Notes: a model not told the origin generated them from the sequence alone. Shown: positions 1 through 8,372, counted from the first letter of the stretch. The stretch is 36,235 nucleotides of DNA from Hallella bergensis DSM 17361 (GCF_000160535.1 NZ_GG704782.1:350091-386325), one strand, 5' to 3'. Translations and numbers: made by a program.

Positions 1-723
1 CATGGCCAAGACAAAAAGGAGTGCGCCACGGCGCAATGTGGGTGAGGCAAGAAGACGGCGAAACGTCTCCTTGCGGGAGATGAGGGTGAGTATCATGCTC
101 AATGCCAACAGCAGATACCCGGTATAGGTAACGGCCGTGCCCCAAGGATCGTGGTTGACGCTCAGGGTGGTGCCTTTGTGGTCAGGGTCGAACCCTTCTT
201 GATAAAAACGATAGCCGTGAAGTCGCAAAATGTTGTTCATCGAGATCTTGGCGTTGACTATTTTACTGTCGTTGGGACTTTGGCAAGACACTGTGCTGAC
301 AAAATCGGAGGGTGCGTTAGTGCCTGGATAGTATTCGATTTGAAAAGATTTGAGCGTCAACGAGAATGGCAACTGTAGCATTTGCTTGGTTGTTTGCTCT
401 AAATAAGTGTTCTCGGCGGCACCCACGCGCAGATGTATCTTGCCCTCTTTGCCAGTAAAAAATGTGATAACGGAACCAATGAGGATAATGACAAATGCGC
501 CGTGGAGCATGAAAATGGGGAGTCGACGGTTAAGTTTACGGTTGATGATATATATCACGGACAGGAGGGTCAGCATGCCCCACAAGGCGCAAAACCATAG
601 TGTGTGATATATGTGCTGTGCCACAAACGCCGTGCCGTGTTGCTGTTCCATATAGGTGGCAAAGGCCATCAGAACAATAAGTGCAACAAACAAAGTCGCT
701 ATGGCATACTTGATAATTTTCAT
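1..723 (-). CDS. Cytochrome c biogenesis protein CcsBA (ResB domain), N-terminal part, runs off window
   Basis: An open minus-strand frame starts at the ATG at 723 and continues past base 1 without a stop, giving 241 residues of a longer protein. An N-terminal membrane segment (about residues 4-24) is followed by two more hydrophobic segments (about 40-60 and 69-89, with a His at 74). A periplasmic stretch then reads GKIHLRVG and later IEYYPGTNAP, both typical of the ResB/CcsB family, and another membrane segment begins near residue 205. System II maturation proteins bring heme to the periplasm and attach it to CxxCH motifs. Bacteroidetes usually fuse ResB to CcsA in one protein, so the C-terminal CcsA half should lie beyond the edge. 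It sits 97 bp behind a heme-motif lipoprotein gene on the same strand, which supports a shared function. The family call is firm; the fusion is inferred. Confidence 0.85.
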   Translation of the reverse strand, partial: MKIIKYAIATLFVALIVLMAFATYMEQQHGTAFVAQHIYHTLWFCALWGMLTLLSVIYIINRKLNRRLPIFMLHGAFVIILIGSVITFFTGKEGKIHLRVGAAENTYLEQTTKQMLQLPFSLTLKSFQIEYYPGTNAPSDFVSTVSCQSPNDSKIVNAKISMNNILRLHGYRFYQEGFDPDHKGTTLSVNHDPWGTAVTYTGYLLLALSMILTLISRKETFRRLLASPTLRRGALLFVLAM

Positions 724-784
724 TGATATGGTGTTGAGTCCTATGCCAACATAGTTGTTGGATAGAAATAAGAGAACAGCAAGT

Positions 785-809
785 AGGATTGGCCGTTACA
801 ACCAATCCT
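785..809 (-). other. Intergenic hairpin between heme lipoprotein and CcsBA genes
   Basis: AGGATTGG at 785-792 and CCAATCCT at 802-809 form a perfect 8-bp stem around a 9-base loop, just past the stop of the heme lipoprotein gene. No T-run follows on the minus strand, so it is not a standard intrinsic terminator. It may protect or process the mRNA, or partly attenuate transcription into the maturation gene. Confidence 0.5.
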
Positions 810-820
810 TCTCGATGCTT

Positions 821-1558
821 TTACTGGGTTTCGCCAGATGCAATCCAGTCGTTGATGAGCTGAAGGATATACTTTTCAGTGCGTTCCTTGTTGCCCATAT
901 CGGTGTGGTCTTGCTTCCACGAGCGGGATATGTCAGAGTTCAGCACTTGGTACAACAGGCTGTTGTCCTTGTCGCCAGGGGTCACTCTTTTCATTTGTGG
1001 CACCTTTACGGACTCATGGTTCATTAATGAGGCGTAGCTGTGTCCATCGGTAAGGTCGAGACCACCGGCAGGCTTCGAGGCATTGTGGCATGACGAACAC
1101 ACGCCATTGAAAATGCCAACCTGAATGGCATTGAACATGCTTGCGTCTACCTTGTCAACGTGCAGGCGTATGGTGTCGTGGCCTGTGGCGTTGGAAATGT
1201 CTTTCGACACGAACTTCATGACGCGCTGCCGCAGACGATTGAGCACACAAATTTGTATCACGTCAATGTCCGAGCTTAGTCCCGACAGCACCAATGACAT
1301 GTTGCCTTTGGCGTCGGTGGTGACCACTTTAGATATTTCGGCATAGGGAGCCGCGGTCGAATTGGCTTTGCTTGAGAAACCTGCCACTGCGACATCATAA
1401 TCCAAGGGCCAGCTTTTCAGTCCGGCAATGTTGCCCTCTATCTTGATCACGCGGCCTTGTTCGCTGTCGGGGGCTATTTCCTCAATGCTGCCAGAGTCGC
1501 AACTTGCAAGGAACGCCAAGGCTAACACAGGTAAAAATCTATAGATCAAATGATTCAT
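821..1558 (-). CDS. Lipoprotein with one c-type heme motif
   Basis: The protein has 245 residues from the ATG at 1558. A GTG at 1570 is possible, but the ATG start gives a compact lipoprotein signal ending in LASC, with lipid Cys20 followed by DSGSIEE. Residues 30-140 form an unrecognised, probably beta-rich domain. A CSSCH heme-attachment motif lies at residues 154-158, and the C-terminus (INDWIASGE) resembles the last helix of small cytochrome c domains. Met residues in MKRVTPGD and in DMGN are candidate axial ligands. The gene starts 12 bp after the upstream porin stop, so the two are probably co-transcribed, and a CcsBA gene follows. It is expected at the outer membrane, possibly surface-exposed because of the acidic residues after Cys20. 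An electron-transfer or heme/iron role is inferred; the partner is unknown. Confidence 0.75.
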   Translation of the reverse strand: MNHLIYRFLPVLALAFLASCDSGSIEEIAPDSEQGRVIKIEGNIAGLKSWPLDYDVAVAGFSSKANSTAAPYAEISKVVTTDAKGNMSLVLSGLSSDIDVIQICVLNRLRQRVMKFVSKDISNATGHDTIRLHVDKVDASMFNAIQVGIFNGVCSSCHNASKPAGGLDLTDGHSYASLMNHESVKVPQMKRVTPGDKDNSLLYQVLNSDISRSWKQDHTDMGNKERTEKYILQLINDWIASGETQ

Positions 1559-1570
1559 CTCGTTCAACAC

Positions 1571-2893
1571 TTAGAAAGCATATTGCATCATAATCATGGC
1601 AGAATGGGTGGCCAGGCCAAGGTTGTCAAGGTCTCGGTCGGCCTGGGTGTCGTGCCCCCAACGGCCTGTGTATTGATACATGGCGGAGAGTTTGATATTG
1701 GTTTGGGGTATAAAATAGTTGCAAACCACGCCCGGAGAGTTCAGGCTGCCGTCTTTGCGGGTGCCATTTCGGTCCATCCAGTCGTAGCGGACACCTAATT
1801 GCCATGATTTGTTGAGGAAATAAGCCAACTGTGCGTAGCCTCCCAAATAGTTGAACTTATCGTCTATTTTCATACGCTTGGTGAACCCCACGTGCATGTA
1901 ATATCCCTCGGCGGCCATAGACCAAGAACCGCTTAGCAGTGCAAGCTCCACTCCTGTGCGAAAGTCGTTGGTCGATTCGTTCTCTGCCTCGTTGTTATAA
2001 TTGACGGAAAGCCCCACTAAGTATTTTGTGCCTAAATCCAAAAGGTTGGGGTTTCCCTGACTCATCGGCATGGGACCGTTGCCTTGGAAAGTGACGCGTG
2101 CGGCGTAGAGCAGTGACGGAAGGTGGTTGTCGTCACTGAAACCCTTGGTTGCCGTGTTGACGTTGCCGCCCGTTCCATTGAAGATACCCAGTTCATAACC
2201 CCATTTATTAGCGATTAAGCCGTGCATCTTGACACCCAAATCCCAACCTGTGTTAATAGAGGGATTAACGGCATTCAGGCTGTAGGGCAATATCGACGTG
2301 CAGGTGAGCGACAAAGGCATGGTAGGGAACAGGGTCTCGCCAAGGGTGGTTAGGAATGCTCCTGCAAACGGAGTTTTCTGCTTTCCCACACGGAAGCGCA
2401 GTGCCTTGGAGGGCGCATAATCTATCCATGCCTGTTGCAGCAGTGCGCCTCCCTTGGCCGCCGCATTGACGCAAACGTTATAATCGATCTTTCCGAAGGC
2501 CTTGCCGGTGAAGCCGATGATACCGAATGGTATGGCAAAACCAGAGTTGGCAACGTTGTCTTGGTTATAAGCCTTGTCAAGACCCTCGTCTGGATAGTAG
2601 TTGAACGCAAGTGTCGTCTGTAGCATTAAATAAGGTTTGAGGATAAATTTCCCATCTTTGGAAGCCAAGGAGAAGCCTCTGTTGTCAGCAATGGGGAGCA
2701 CACCATTTTCCCGATCATAGGTGACGTCACGTTGTTTTTCGATGTTTTCGTCAATGTTTTCAGCTGTGGTGTTCACCTCTGTGGACGTTTTTTTGTAGTT
2801 GTTCAGAACGACATCCTTGTCTGTTTGTTCTGCAAAAGCCACAGAACTAAGTCCTGCTGCAATGATAGCAGCGTAAGCGCGATATAGCTTCAT
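1571..2893 (-). CDS. Outer-membrane porin, OprO/OprP-like (second porin of the cluster)
   Basis: This 440-residue protein has a signal peptide (cleavage likely after AFA, residue 21) and a short charged N-terminal region with a run of Glu, Asp and Lys. The rest alternates aromatic and polar residues as expected of a beta-barrel, for example LKPYLMLQTTLAFNYYP, LRFRVGKQKTPFAGAF and WQLGVRYDWMDRNG, and it ends in Phe (MMQYAF), a common outer-membrane assembly signal. The RVGKQKTPF region and overall length fit phosphate-selective porin O/P relatives, a family whose members carry varied substrates. It lies 41 bp after the DUF1111 gene and 12 bp before the heme lipoprotein gene. Phosphate transport should not be assumed; given its neighbours, an iron-related solute is as plausible. 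Confidence 0.7.
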   Translation of the reverse strand: MKLYRAYAAIIAAGLSSVAFAEQTDKDVVLNNYKKTSTEVNTTAENIDENIEKQRDVTYDRENGVLPIADNRGFSLASKDGKFILKPYLMLQTTLAFNYYPDEGLDKAYNQDNVANSGFAIPFGIIGFTGKAFGKIDYNVCVNAAAKGGALLQQAWIDYAPSKALRFRVGKQKTPFAGAFLTTLGETLFPTMPLSLTCTSILPYSLNAVNPSINTGWDLGVKMHGLIANKWGYELGIFNGTGGNVNTATKGFSDDNHLPSLLYAARVTFQGNGPMPMSQGNPNLLDLGTKYLVGLSVNYNNEAENESTNDFRTGVELALLSGSWSMAAEGYYMHVGFTKRMKIDDKFNYLGGYAQLAYFLNKSWQLGVRYDWMDRNGTRKDGSLNSPGVVCNYFIPQTNIKLSAMYQYTGRWGHDTQADRDLDNLGLATHSAMIMMQYAF

Positions 2894-2934
2894 GTTATAT
2901 TTAATATTTTATTTTGTTTCTACGGTAAAGTTGA

Positions 2935-4395
2935 TTACAGACTCCAGAGGAATCTAATGAGTTTGGCACGATCTTGCTTGGAGAAATGTGCGAACTTCTG
3001 TTTGCTGGCCTGTGCCTCGCCTCCGTGCCACATGATGGCCTCGGTGAAGTTGCGGGCGCGACCGTCATGCAGGAAATAGGTGTGACCGTTGACAAGCAGT
3101 TGCAGTCCGATGCCCCACAAAGGAGTGGTTCGCCACTCGTTACCTCTTGCCAATCCACTCACCATATGGTCGTTGAGTCCTACGCCCATAATCTCCGATC
3201 CCATGTCGTGAAGCAAGAAATCAGAGTAGGGATGTACCGCCTGACGCCCTCCTAACCATGGCAATGACATGCCCCCAAGCAGGGTTACACCACGTTTGTT
3301 GGTGTGCAATGTGGTGACATGACACAGGTGGCAACCTGCCTTGTAGAACAGTTTTTCACCGGCTTTTACATCCGGGTCGTTGACATCACGTCGCGCAGGC
3401 ACTGCCAACGCATGTAGATAAAGGTCTACAGCCTCCATGTCCTTGTTGCTTACGTCGAGTTTATGATAAGCCATACCCATCATAGCACCCTCGCTCATCT
3501 GTTTCTGTCCACGGCAAATCTCCTCCGGGAAGCGACTGTTGGTCATACCCATGTCTGATGAATAGCCCAACTCCACCGTGAGGTCGGCGTGGTGCGACTT
3601 GTTACCGCCAACGCCAATCTGGCTCACCCCTCGCTCGGAAATGATGTTACATCTGCCGCTGATGCCCCATTCGGGATAGTTGCTTCTGGCTGCCAGCTGC
3701 CTGATCTCTTCGCGATCGAGTGCCATGATAACTCCTTGGCCGACATGACGGAGGGGCACACGCACAGAGATGAAGAGGTCTTCAGGTTTGATGCTGTCCG
3801 CATACCATTTGGTAATGCGATATTTGGGATAGCAGAGCGTGTATTTCTCGCCATCCGGAAACTGGTAGGTGGCGGAGTCAATGTCAAAGTGAAGCTCTCC
3901 CTCTGGTGTCACACCATAGATGGTGTTGTCGTGGATGACACGACCATAATTGGGGAAGAACGCTCCGTTTTTCTTCGTGATGTAGCACAACATGGACGTG
4001 AAGCCATATTCGCCAGTGGCCTTGTCGCTGCCGTTTTTAAAGGCCATCCAATAGGAAGGCTGTGTTCGGCCAGCGTTACGATGGCAGCTTCCACAGCAAT
4101 AACCCACGAAAACAGGCCCACGGCCGCCACCCTCGCCATTGTAATTGCTGCTTGCCACATTGTCATAAAGACGGTCGCCCTCGTTGAAAAGCGTCTCGTA
4201 GCGACCCCTAACCCAGTCTGACGCCTCGTCGTAGGAGTAGGCAGAGCGAGAGAATTCGGTCGATGTGCCAGCCGACAGAGCATAGCCATCGGGCACCTCT
4301 ATGTCTTGCACGCGTAGTTGCTCGCCTTCTTCCTCGCAGGCAGTCAGTGATAATGCGGCGAGAAGAATGAATGAATACTTGTAAAAACACATCAT
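2935..4395 (-). CDS. DUF1111 di-heme oxidoreductase-like lipoprotein
   Basis: The protein has 486 residues from the ATG at 4395; a GTG at 4413 in the same frame is an alternative start. The lipoprotein signal ends in LTAC with lipid Cys20, followed by EEEGEQ. There are two CxxCH heme motifs, CGSCH at residues 101-105 and CHLCH at 355-359. The C-terminal half matches the DUF1111 (thiol oxidoreductase-like) family, including LHDGRARNFTEAIMWHGGEA, where the HDGRA and WHGGEA blocks are the recognisable signature. In proteobacteria such proteins are encoded beside imelysins in iron-regulated clusters, and here the imelysin gene lies just upstream. A redox role at the outer membrane, perhaps on an iron species, is inferred. 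CcsBA at the end of the cluster would be needed to mature it. Confidence 0.85.
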   Translation of the reverse strand: MMCFYKYSFILLAALSLTACEEEGEQLRVQDIEVPDGYALSAGTSTEFSRSAYSYDEASDWVRGRYETLFNEGDRLYDNVASSNYNGEGGGRGPVFVGYCCGSCHRNAGRTQPSYWMAFKNGSDKATGEYGFTSMLCYITKKNGAFFPNYGRVIHDNTIYGVTPEGELHFDIDSATYQFPDGEKYTLCYPKYRITKWYADSIKPEDLFISVRVPLRHVGQGVIMALDREEIRQLAARSNYPEWGISGRCNIISERGVSQIGVGGNKSHHADLTVELGYSSDMGMTNSRFPEEICRGQKQMSEGAMMGMAYHKLDVSNKDMEAVDLYLHALAVPARRDVNDPDVKAGEKLFYKAGCHLCHVTTLHTNKRGVTLLGGMSLPWLGGRQAVHPYSDFLLHDMGSEIMGVGLNDHMVSGLARGNEWRTTPLWGIGLQLLVNGHTYFLHDGRARNFTEAIMWHGGEAQASKQKFAHFSKQDRAKLIRFLWSL

Positions 4396-4434
4396 AATGA
4401 CATCTTTTTTCACGGTTGTCTTAAACGCTTAAAT

Positions 4435-4468
4435 ACGGAGTGCCAAGTTTGGTGCTTGACAACTCCGT
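4435..4468 (-). other. Strong hairpin between imelysin and DUF1111 genes
   Basis: ACGGAGT at 4435-4441 pairs with ACTCCGT at 4462-4468, and the stem continues inward with one bulge and a wobble pair (CCAAG against CTTG) to a 7-base loop. No T-run follows on the minus strand. It lies in the 101-bp gap between the imelysin stop and the DUF1111 start and may set relative expression by processing or partial attenuation. Confidence 0.5.
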
Positions 4469-4496
4469 CCATGATCAAAATGTTTTTCTAAATAGA

Positions 4497-5771
4497 TTAT
4501 TTAATTTTGCGGGGCTTACCATTCTTGAAAATTAAGAACTCAATGGTGTGATAGCCGCGCAATGACTGTGCACTGCTGATGGCTTCGGCTTTCTTCTTTT
4601 CTTCCGGAGACAGCTGGCTGCTACCGTTATCGCCTTCTTCATCCTCGACGAAATCACCGCTCCAGTTGAGCTTGTTCCAGTCTTCGGATTTCAAAATGTT
4701 CTCGATACCATCGATGTCCAGTGGCCATGTGTCCATGTTGGGGTCAAGACCTTTATCGGCTACCGGTCCAAAGAGGTAAGCCTCAGACGATTCCCATGGC
4801 TGGCGTGCCTTGATCCAAGCCTCGCAACAAGCCTTGAAGCCCTCGTTCGAAGGTTTGGCTTGGAATGCCAGGATTTTTTGATACAGCTCCTTGTTATATT
4901 TCTTCAGGTCGCTATAGGTGGGTACGATAACCTCATCCACTACGTGAGAGACGATGGGATCGAGTCCTTTATGGTCGTTTTTATTCTTGTCAAGGAACGA
5001 TTGCATGTCTTTGGCAAGTACATCATTCAGCTCTGCGGCAGCGTCTGCGGCAGCTTTTGTCTCGCTGCTGTTGATGTGGTTACGGAAGGGTTGTGGAATA
5101 TTGTCGATAGCTTTTATAGCTTTGTCAATGGCTTGGGCCACTTTTTTGTTGAGCGCAGGGTCGTTCTTTTCCACATAGGCATAGAGCGAATTTGCGTGAG
5201 CTTTGCTCAACTTGCTGAAACTCTTGTCATAAACTCCATAGTAACCATTGCGAATGGACAGGATGTTGTTCATGTAGTCCAACCGTGAGTGCCAGCTATA
5301 CCAAGACTCAACGGCATAGAGACCAGCTTTCATATTGGCCTTGTTGGGCCATTTCTCGGTGTATTTTCGATATGGGGAGCCTATTTTTTCGGAGCCTACC
5401 TCGTCGGCAATGTGATCCATATAGGTTACCAACAGAGCCAAACAGTCATAGGCTGAGTTCAACTTCAAGGCCTCGCTCTTGTGCTCTTTGAACAGCTCGG
5501 CGTAGGATTTGCCACCATTGTAGCTTTTGGTCCAGTCGTCGTAGAGTGCGTTAGCGTCGTCTACCAGCAACTTGCCAACCACTGCCATGTAGTTGCCCCA
5601 GGCTTTTTGGTTTTGCTCGTTGTACTCAATGATGTCTTCAGCATTGATTTCTTCAATGATCTTTTTTTCTTGTTCTTTGGTAAAGGTGCCAACTTCCGGC
5701 GTGTCAGAGTCACAGCTACTGAAGGCCAAGCCTACGGCGAGGGCACCAAGAATGAATACGTTTTTTTTCAT
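4497..5771 (-). CDS. Imelysin family (peptidase M75) lipoprotein
   Basis: This 424-residue protein has a lipoprotein signal ending in FSSC (lipid Cys20, then DSDTPEVG). The rest is a mainly helical imelysin-type protein. It carries the family motif GxHxxE as GYHTIE near the C-terminus (His408, Glu411), and blocks such as ESWYSWHSRLDY, PWESSEAYLFGP and MDTWPLD are characteristic of Bacteroidetes imelysins. Despite the peptidase label, family members (IrpA, ICMP, the M75 domain of EfeO) are linked to iron uptake, and the His and Glu are thought to bind metal. The gene lies between a porin and the DUF1111 di-heme gene, matching the imelysin-DUF1111 pairing known from proteobacterial iron-regulated clusters. 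The lipid anchor and acidic residues after Cys20 suggest an outer-membrane, perhaps surface, location. Confidence 0.88.
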   Translation of the reverse strand: MKKNVFILGALAVGLAFSSCDSDTPEVGTFTKEQEKKIIEEINAEDIIEYNEQNQKAWGNYMAVVGKLLVDDANALYDDWTKSYNGGKSYAELFKEHKSEALKLNSAYDCLALLVTYMDHIADEVGSEKIGSPYRKYTEKWPNKANMKAGLYAVESWYSWHSRLDYMNNILSIRNGYYGVYDKSFSKLSKAHANSLYAYVEKNDPALNKKVAQAIDKAIKAIDNIPQPFRNHINSSETKAAADAAAELNDVLAKDMQSFLDKNKNDHKGLDPIVSHVVDEVIVPTYSDLKKYNKELYQKILAFQAKPSNEGFKACCEAWIKARQPWESSEAYLFGPVADKGLDPNMDTWPLDIDGIENILKSEDWNKLNWSGDFVEDEEGDNGSSQLSPEEKKKAEAISSAQSLRGYHTIEFLIFKNGKPRKIK

Positions 5772-5852
5772 TTCTTATAATATTTACATGAGTTAGATTA
5801 CAGTTTCGACGCTCCTTTGTGACGTTGCTTTATGGGAATGGTGGTTAAAATT

Positions 5853-7184
5853 TTATTTCTTGGCAAAATAAAGGGCGTATGCCACGCCTATGCGAAACTC
5901 GTTCTCCGAGTTGTATTTGCCCTTCCCAAACACGGCATGTGTGCCCATTTGACGTGTGGCATAGTCGGCTTTCACGACCAAGCAGGGCAGGGGCTTCCAG
6001 TTCAGACCACATGCCCACATGCTAACTTGTGTGCGTGGGTCGGCCACTGTGCCCATAACGGTAGTCTCCTGTGGATTGTAATAGTCATAGTGTGCGTATG
6101 GATAGATATTTGGCAACTTGGTGCCAGGGAAAAACGATGCTATGTTCACGCCCACCTCGGCACTGTAGGTGAGGGCATGCGAGCCCATGCCACGCTTGCG
6201 TGTGCCATAAGGGGAGCCTGCTGACACCGCGGTGCCGTTGATTTCGCTTGTCTGGGACACATGACCATGTACCACATTGGCACGTGCCGTGACATACTTG
6301 TTGATGTACTGTGCGTCAAACGAATAGATGAACACGTTGATAGGGTTCATGTTGTTATAGTTCAAGAACTTTTCTGTGTTCTTGCCACTGTTAGGATTGA
6401 AAAAGGCACTGAACCCCATGCGCAGACCTGGCAAGCCGTTCCAATCGAGACGAGCCGTATAGGCGGGAGCCGTGAAGTTATCAAATTCGAAAGCGCCCTG
6501 CTTGCCCTTCCTCACCCAATTGTATTTACCGAAACCGTCAGGATTGAGGCCGGCGGTCATCAATAATTGGTAGTTGAAAGAGGCAAGCCCCCTGCCGACA
6601 CCACCAAAAAACTCCAACCCCGTCTCGTGCCAAGTTGATGGCAACAATGTTCGCTCACCTTCGGGTCGTGTAGGTGTGAAGAAAAACAGTGGCTCGTGGT
6701 GTGCATTGGTAAGCCCTAATGGTATGATAAGGTGCCCTACGCGTACGTTAAAGGCTGGGTGGATGAGTCGGGTGATGTGAAATTGCTCCAAAGCCACCTC
6801 GCCACCTTTTTCTATTTCGTTCTCATATTCACCGTTTTCCGCGCCCGAACCAGACTCAATCTCATAGGCCATGCCCACGCCACCCGACTCGAACTCGATC
6901 TCCGCGCCAAGAATCCATTTGTCCGACAACTTGTAATCGCCCGACAGAACAAAACGTGGTATGGAGATTTCGCTGTGCTTCAACCGTGCATTGCCGTTGC
7001 CTGCACCCGTGAAACGGTTCAGTCCATAATCTTTGAATTGAGTTAAGATCTCCCCATAGCCTCCTATGCGGTATTTATGATAAGCGGTGTCTTGCACCGT
7101 GGGAGGAACTGAGGCCGTGGCCATAGCACTCATCCCGCATAGTGCACAGGAGAGAAATACTGTTTTATTCATTTTTATCTTCAT
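5853..7184 (-). CDS. Outer-membrane porin-like beta-barrel (first gene of the cluster)
   Basis: The start at 7184 gives 443 residues; an ATG four codons later (7172) is also possible. The frame stays open further upstream, but that extension would cross the predicted promoter. A signal peptide ends near ATA-SVPP (about residue 27). The mature protein alternates polar and aromatic residues as in a beta-barrel: YRIGGYGEI, WILGAEIEFE, FNVRVGHLIIPLGLTN and FRIGVAYALYF. The LIIPLG(L/I)TN block and the strand pattern fit porin-like outer-membrane proteins of Bacteroidetes. An acidic loop (about residues 111-126) rich in Glu, Gly and Ser could face the outside or bind cations. It is first in the minus-strand cluster, 81 bp before the imelysin gene. 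The substrate is unknown. Confidence 0.75.
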   Translation of the reverse strand: MKIKMNKTVFLSCALCGMSAMATASVPPTVQDTAYHKYRIGGYGEILTQFKDYGLNRFTGAGNGNARLKHSEISIPRFVLSGDYKLSDKWILGAEIEFESGGVGMAYEIESGSGAENGEYENEIEKGGEVALEQFHITRLIHPAFNVRVGHLIIPLGLTNAHHEPLFFFTPTRPEGERTLLPSTWHETGLEFFGGVGRGLASFNYQLLMTAGLNPDGFGKYNWVRKGKQGAFEFDNFTAPAYTARLDWNGLPGLRMGFSAFFNPNSGKNTEKFLNYNNMNPINVFIYSFDAQYINKYVTARANVVHGHVSQTSEINGTAVSAGSPYGTRKRGMGSHALTYSAEVGVNIASFFPGTKLPNIYPYAHYDYYNPQETTVMGTVADPRTQVSMWACGLNWKPLPCLVVKADYATRQMGTHAVFGKGKYNSENEFRIGVAYALYFAKK

Positions 7185-7210
7185 ACTTTTTGTTGATCGT
7201 TGAACGAGTG

Positions 7211-7243
7211 CAAAGTTATGTATGAAGTCTTCTTTACGCAATA
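7211..7243 (-). promoter_or_regulatory. Bacteroidetes-type promoter for the porin-imelysin-heme cluster
   Basis: On the minus strand TATTG at 7243-7239 is followed by exactly 20 bases and then TAACTTTG at 7218-7211, matching the Bacteroidetes -33 and -7 consensus. Transcription would begin near 7204, about 20 bases before the start codon at 7184. No Fur-like inverted repeat was seen around it. Confidence 0.55.
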
Positions 7244-7577
7244 CCCAAAAAACATGACTTTTATCACCAGTTGAATACCAAGGAATGACGAGTCGTTCTG
7301 TCCGTGATGGTAGGGTAACGCTGGTTTGTCCCATGAGGCCACAATCATGGTATCCTCCGACATATTCGACCAAATGTTGCCACGTGCTCTGGTCGCCATG
7401 ATCAAGGTGCGAGCTCATCAGACAATCGATAATACCTACTAATTGGTAAACGGGCACTATCGTCATTTATAAGTATTCATGGTTCGTTGTGCCAACATGA
7501 GCATTCCGAGCTTTGCTTTTTTTGAATTGAAAACGGGAGTTTGCCTTGATTCCTGGCGAAATGGGGCAGACCTCATG

Positions 7578-7608
7578 TTGCATATTGAATATAAAAATCT
7601 TATTTTTG
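7578..7608 (+). promoter_or_regulatory. Promoter for the TSUP permease gene
   Basis: TTG at 7578-7580, a 20-base spacer and TATTTTTG at 7601-7608 match the Bacteroidetes promoter consensus. The predicted start of transcription is near 7614, giving a leader of about 36 bases. The roughly 465-bp gap 7185-7649 between divergent genes otherwise shows only the opposing cluster promoter and the palindrome at 7623-7638. Confidence 0.55.
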
Positions 7609-7622
7609 TAATACAATAAGGT

Positions 7623-7638
7623 AGGTTCTCACGAACCT
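7623..7638 (+). promoter_or_regulatory. Short perfect inverted repeat in the TSUP leader
   Basis: AGGTTC and GAACCT flank a TCAC loop 12 bases before the ATG at 7650. It could be an operator just downstream of the promoter or a hairpin occluding the ribosome site. No regulator can be named. Confidence 0.35.
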
Positions 7639-7649
7639 CACTCACGCTT

Positions 7650-8372
7650 ATGGATATTGTATTAATCATTGTAGGCCTCCTCGCGGGCATGCTCTCAAGT
7701 TCAATTGGATTTGGCGGTGGCATGTTGCTGCTGCCGGTTGTGACGGCATTTTACGGCATTGAGGTTGCCGTACCCGTGTGCACCATTGCACAACTGCTTA
7801 GCAATGCCTCGCGCTCAATCTTTGGTTGGAAGGATATTGAATGGAAAAAGACCCTGTGGTTTCTCCTTCCATCCATTCCTTTGACAGCATTGGGGGCATA
7901 CGGTTTTTCGGTGGCACCTAAGAATATCATGACCTGCGTGGTGGGTGTGGCCTTGATCTTGTTTGCCGTTCGTAAGCTCCGCGGCAAACTCCGTTTCCCC
8001 CAGGGGCCTCTCACGATGTTTGTCGGGGGGAGTGTTACGGGTTTCATCAATGGCATGTTGGGCATCTCCGGCCCTTTAAGCAGTGCCGTCTTTCTCTCGC
8101 TCGACCTCACTCCCGTTTCCTACATTGCCAGTGAAGCCACGGCAGCCACGGTTATGCACGTTGTCAAGATCATTGTTTATGGCAAGTTGAATCTGGTGAA
8201 TACGAGTGTTCTTACAACCGGACTGTCCATAGCGGTGGCTATGATCATTGGCAATTATCTGGCCATGCGGTTTATCAAGAATGTGGACAGGAAGAAATAC
8301 CAGAAGGTGGTGGCCTGCTGCATGATTGTCCTTTCGCTCTTCCTCATCATCTCTTCGGCAAGAACTCTTTAA
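7650..8372 (+). CDS. TSUP (TauE/SafE) family membrane permease
   Basis: This 240-residue, highly hydrophobic protein has about seven to eight membrane segments. The N-terminal half has the family signature around GFGGGMLLLPV (about residues 22-32), and the second half repeats it as GFINGMLGISGPLSSA (about 131-146), the internal duplication typical of TSUP proteins. Members export or import small anions such as sulfite, sulfoacetate or related sulfur compounds; the substrate cannot be told from sequence. It is a single gene with its own promoter, divergent from the imelysin-heme cluster. No accessory gene for sulfur metabolism is visible nearby. Confidence 0.85.
   Translation: MDIVLIIVGLLAGMLSSSIGFGGGMLLLPVVTAFYGIEVAVPVCTIAQLLSNASRSIFGWKDIEWKKTLWFLLPSIPLTALGAYGFSVAPKNIMTCVVGVALILFAVRKLRGKLRFPQGPLTMFVGGSVTGFINGMLGISGPLSSAVFLSLDLTPVSYIASEATAATVMHVVKIIVYGKLNLVNTSVLTTGLSIAVAMIIGNYLAMRFIKNVDRKKYQKVVACCMIVLSLFLIISSARTL

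Noticed and set aside
7185..7466. In-frame N-terminal extension of the first porin
   Set aside because: It would remove the signal peptide from the N-terminus and run across the predicted promoter at 7211-7243.
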